From NCBI GenBank assembly GCA_026392145.1, contig JAPLCS010000430.1:1-6619 (forward strand): a stretch of DNA of 6,619 nucleotides, read 5' to 3'. Source of the stretch: Fimbriimonadales bacterium. GTDB taxonomy: Bacteria; Armatimonadota; Fimbriimonadia; Fimbriimonadales; Fimbriimonadaceae. Made by a program: the position numbers and the translations under genes. Shown piece by piece: positions 5,207-6,619 of the stretch (its first letter is position 1; each line of letters begins with the position of its first letter). A model generated the notes under the pieces. The model made no database searches. It was not told where the DNA came from and was given only the letters and a program-made list of their open reading frames with translations.

Positions 5207-6619
5207 TTACTTTTTTCGCACAATTCCGACGTCAACACCTTGCCCGCCACTGGTTTGACGACAGTGAACAGCAATGACGTTTTTGCCTTGTATGAAAGCA
5301 TTGGTCAAGGGAACTATCGTGTTGTATTCCGTAACATAGCCACTTTCTTTTGCTACCAATTTTCCGTTGATGAAAATTTCCACATCCTCATCGTGATACA
5401 CAGAAAGGAGTAAATCATTGGTGTTTACACTAATAATGAATTCTCTCCTCATCCATATATCACTGCTAGACCATTCTGTACCGATTCGGACTCCAGGGGT
5501 ATTCGCTCCAGCGAAAGGTCCAAGTCCTGATTTCCAATTTGTTGAATTGAAATCGGTTTTAAACCAATTTGAATCAGGTCTTAATAATGTATAGAGCCAT
5601 GATTGAGGTGTTTTTTGCGAACTGGGTATGACATCAATGAATTCTGGTCGTGTGGGCAAAGGTGCCCAATTGGATGCCTTTGTCTTATCCCGAGCTGACC
5701 ATTTTGAGTACAGTTTCTTATCATAAAGCAACTTAAGGAAGAAGCCACCAACAACTGGTCTTGAGTGCATTCCAATGTGGTTTCCAGTCACACAGTTGTA
5801 TAAGTCACCGACTCCATTTCGTTGTGGTGACTCATTTACAAAACGGTAACAAGCATCTACCAACAAATTAAAATCGTCACGATTTTCCGTGAGTGTTGCT
5901 GTCCACAGTGTCCAATCTATTTTGCTTGGCTGAGCTTTCTGACGACTATCCAAAGCAAGTCCATATGGACTTAGCATTTTTCGGTAAAAAGCCATTTCTT
6001 TCTCCTTGACAATAGTAGGGAAGATATTAAGACCTAGAATCTGGTCCCAAACCAGATTGTACTTCTGCCCCCAGCTTCCTTCCTGGTCAAAAGCAAGGCG
6101 ATAATGATCACCATCATTTGCTTCCATTTCCCAACGAGTGGCGAAAGATTTTGCGAGGTCAGTGTATTCCTTTGCTTCTTTGTTAAGCCCTTGGAACTGA
6201 CACAATCTTCCGTATGAGGCAAGTCCTAATATGGCTTTGATAGACAAATTTGTCTGGTGTGCCATGTGACCCATGAAGTCATCAGTGCTTAGTTGATTTT
6301 CCGGGTCAAATCCTTTTGCCTTGAGAAACTCTGCCCACTTTGTGAGAGTGGGCCAATACTTTTTCGCAAAACTAGCATTGCCTTCCATTTCGGCTAAAGC
6401 GGCGGTGAGTATCAGCATATTTCCGGTTTCTTCAACGGGCATCTGATTCTCTTCTGTTCGCTCTCCTCCTCCATATACTTGTCCATTGGCTTTTGGATAG
6501 GTTCCTAAATCATGAGGTGCAAATGGCCACTTCCAACGGCTTGAACTGCCGTAGTCTAGGTTTGAAACGATCATAGCCTTAGTCAGTGATGGTCCAAATA
6601 GAAGGAACTGTGGCGCCAT
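5207..6619 (-). CDS. Glutaminase A-like protein (GtaA/DUF4965 family) with C-terminal beta-sandwich domain, 5' truncated by window edge
   Basis: The visible 470 residues match the (alpha/alpha) barrel-like catalytic-region pattern of the glutaminase A family (DUF4965/DUF1793 type): WPFAPHDLGTYPKANGQ (31-47), MPVEETGNMLILTAALAE (60-77), QLSTDDFMGHMAHQTNLSIKAI (109-130), NDGDHYRLAFD (168-178), the W-x-Q-KYNLVWDQILGL core (183-197), YGLALDSR (219-226), and RPVVGGFFLKLL (287-298). A second domain (about 335-470) looks like a galactose-binding-type jelly roll: SSSDIWMRREF, LLSVYHDEDVEIFINGK and IAVHCRQTSGGQGVDVGI. Family members are usually secreted or periplasmic, and some cleave glutamine; the exact substrate here is not known. 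The ATG at the right edge (6619) is probably internal, because family proteins continue well before the FLLF segment, with the signal peptide and N-terminal domains outside the window. It converges on prfA with a 65-bp gap and shows no functional link to it. Confidence 0.88.
   Translation of the reverse strand: MAPQFLLFGPSLTKAMIVSNLDYGSSSRWKWPFAPHDLGTYPKANGQVYGGGERTEENQMPVEETGNMLILTAALAEMEGNASFAKKYWPTLTKWAEFLKAKGFDPENQLSTDDFMGHMAHQTNLSIKAILGLASYGRLCQFQGLNKEAKEYTDLAKSFATRWEMEANDGDHYRLAFDQEGSWGQKYNLVWDQILGLNIFPTIVKEKEMAFYRKMLSPYGLALDSRQKAQPSKIDWTLWTATLTENRDDFNLLVDACYRFVNESPQRNGVGDLYNCVTGNHIGMHSRPVVGGFFLKLLYDKKLYSKWSARDKTKASNWAPLPTRPEFIDVIPSSQKTPQSWLYTLLRPDSNWFKTDFNSTNWKSGLGPFAGANTPGVRIGTEWSSSDIWMRREFIISVNTNDLLLSVYHDEDVEIFINGKLVAKESGYVTEYNTIVPLTNAFIQGKNVIAVHCRQTSGGQGVDVGIVRKK

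Noticed and set aside
5191..5216. Possible terminator between prfA and the convergent glutaminase-like gene
   Set aside because: Only a 4-bp stem (TAAC/GTTA) precedes the T6 run at 5211-5216, and the run lies in the end of the convergent coding region. It is too weak to call; nothing else was seen in 5142-5206.
6617..6619. ATG at the right edge as the true start of the glutaminase-like gene
   Set aside because: The protein would begin inside a conserved family segment (APQFLLF followed by RWKWPFAPHDLGTYP) with no signal peptide. The gene more likely continues beyond the window.

Overview
The window is a 6.6 kb piece of bacterial chromosome carrying housekeeping genes, by eye at moderate GC (roughly mid-40s percent). 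No plasmid, phage, transposon, CRISPR or RNA-gene signal was found. The source is probably an environmental bacterium. A glutaminase-A-like protein with an attached beta-sandwich domain, and a small membrane-anchored protein resembling the prepilin-like proteins abundant in Armatimonadota (Fimbriimonadia), lean towards that phylum. This is inference from recall; no database was searched.

Layout from left to right: (1) the C-terminal beta-pinwheel domain of DNA gyrase subunit A (gyrA, + strand, cut by the left edge), ending in a strong hairpin terminator at 916-943 that can also serve the convergent gene. (2) A minus-strand cluster read from about 4096 down to 962: a 171-aa membrane-anchored protein of unknown function, then glmS (glucosamine-6-phosphate synthase) after only 18 nt, then after a 102-nt spacer with two perfect inverted repeats, a short bacterial sugar transferase (phosphoglycosyl transferase). 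GlmS feeds the UDP-GlcNAc pool, and the sugar transferase starts a lipid-linked glycan from a UDP-sugar, so the cluster has a cell-envelope theme. (3) A compact 67-bp divergent promoter region. (4) prfA (peptide chain release factor 1, + strand), which keeps the PAT and GGQ motifs but lacks about 31 residues around the normally invariant EIRAGTGGDEA segment. (5) A convergent, minus-strand gene for a large glutaminase-A-family protein with a C-terminal galactose-binding-like sandwich domain, its N-terminus cut by the right edge.

The items most worth checking are the in-frame loss inside the otherwise well-conserved release factor 1, the paired inverted repeats sharing a TCATG/CATGA core ahead of the sugar transferase, the unknown membrane protein tightly coupled to glmS, and a promoter spaced so that its transcript should begin at or next to the GTG start codon. 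No clear new multi-gene system was found.
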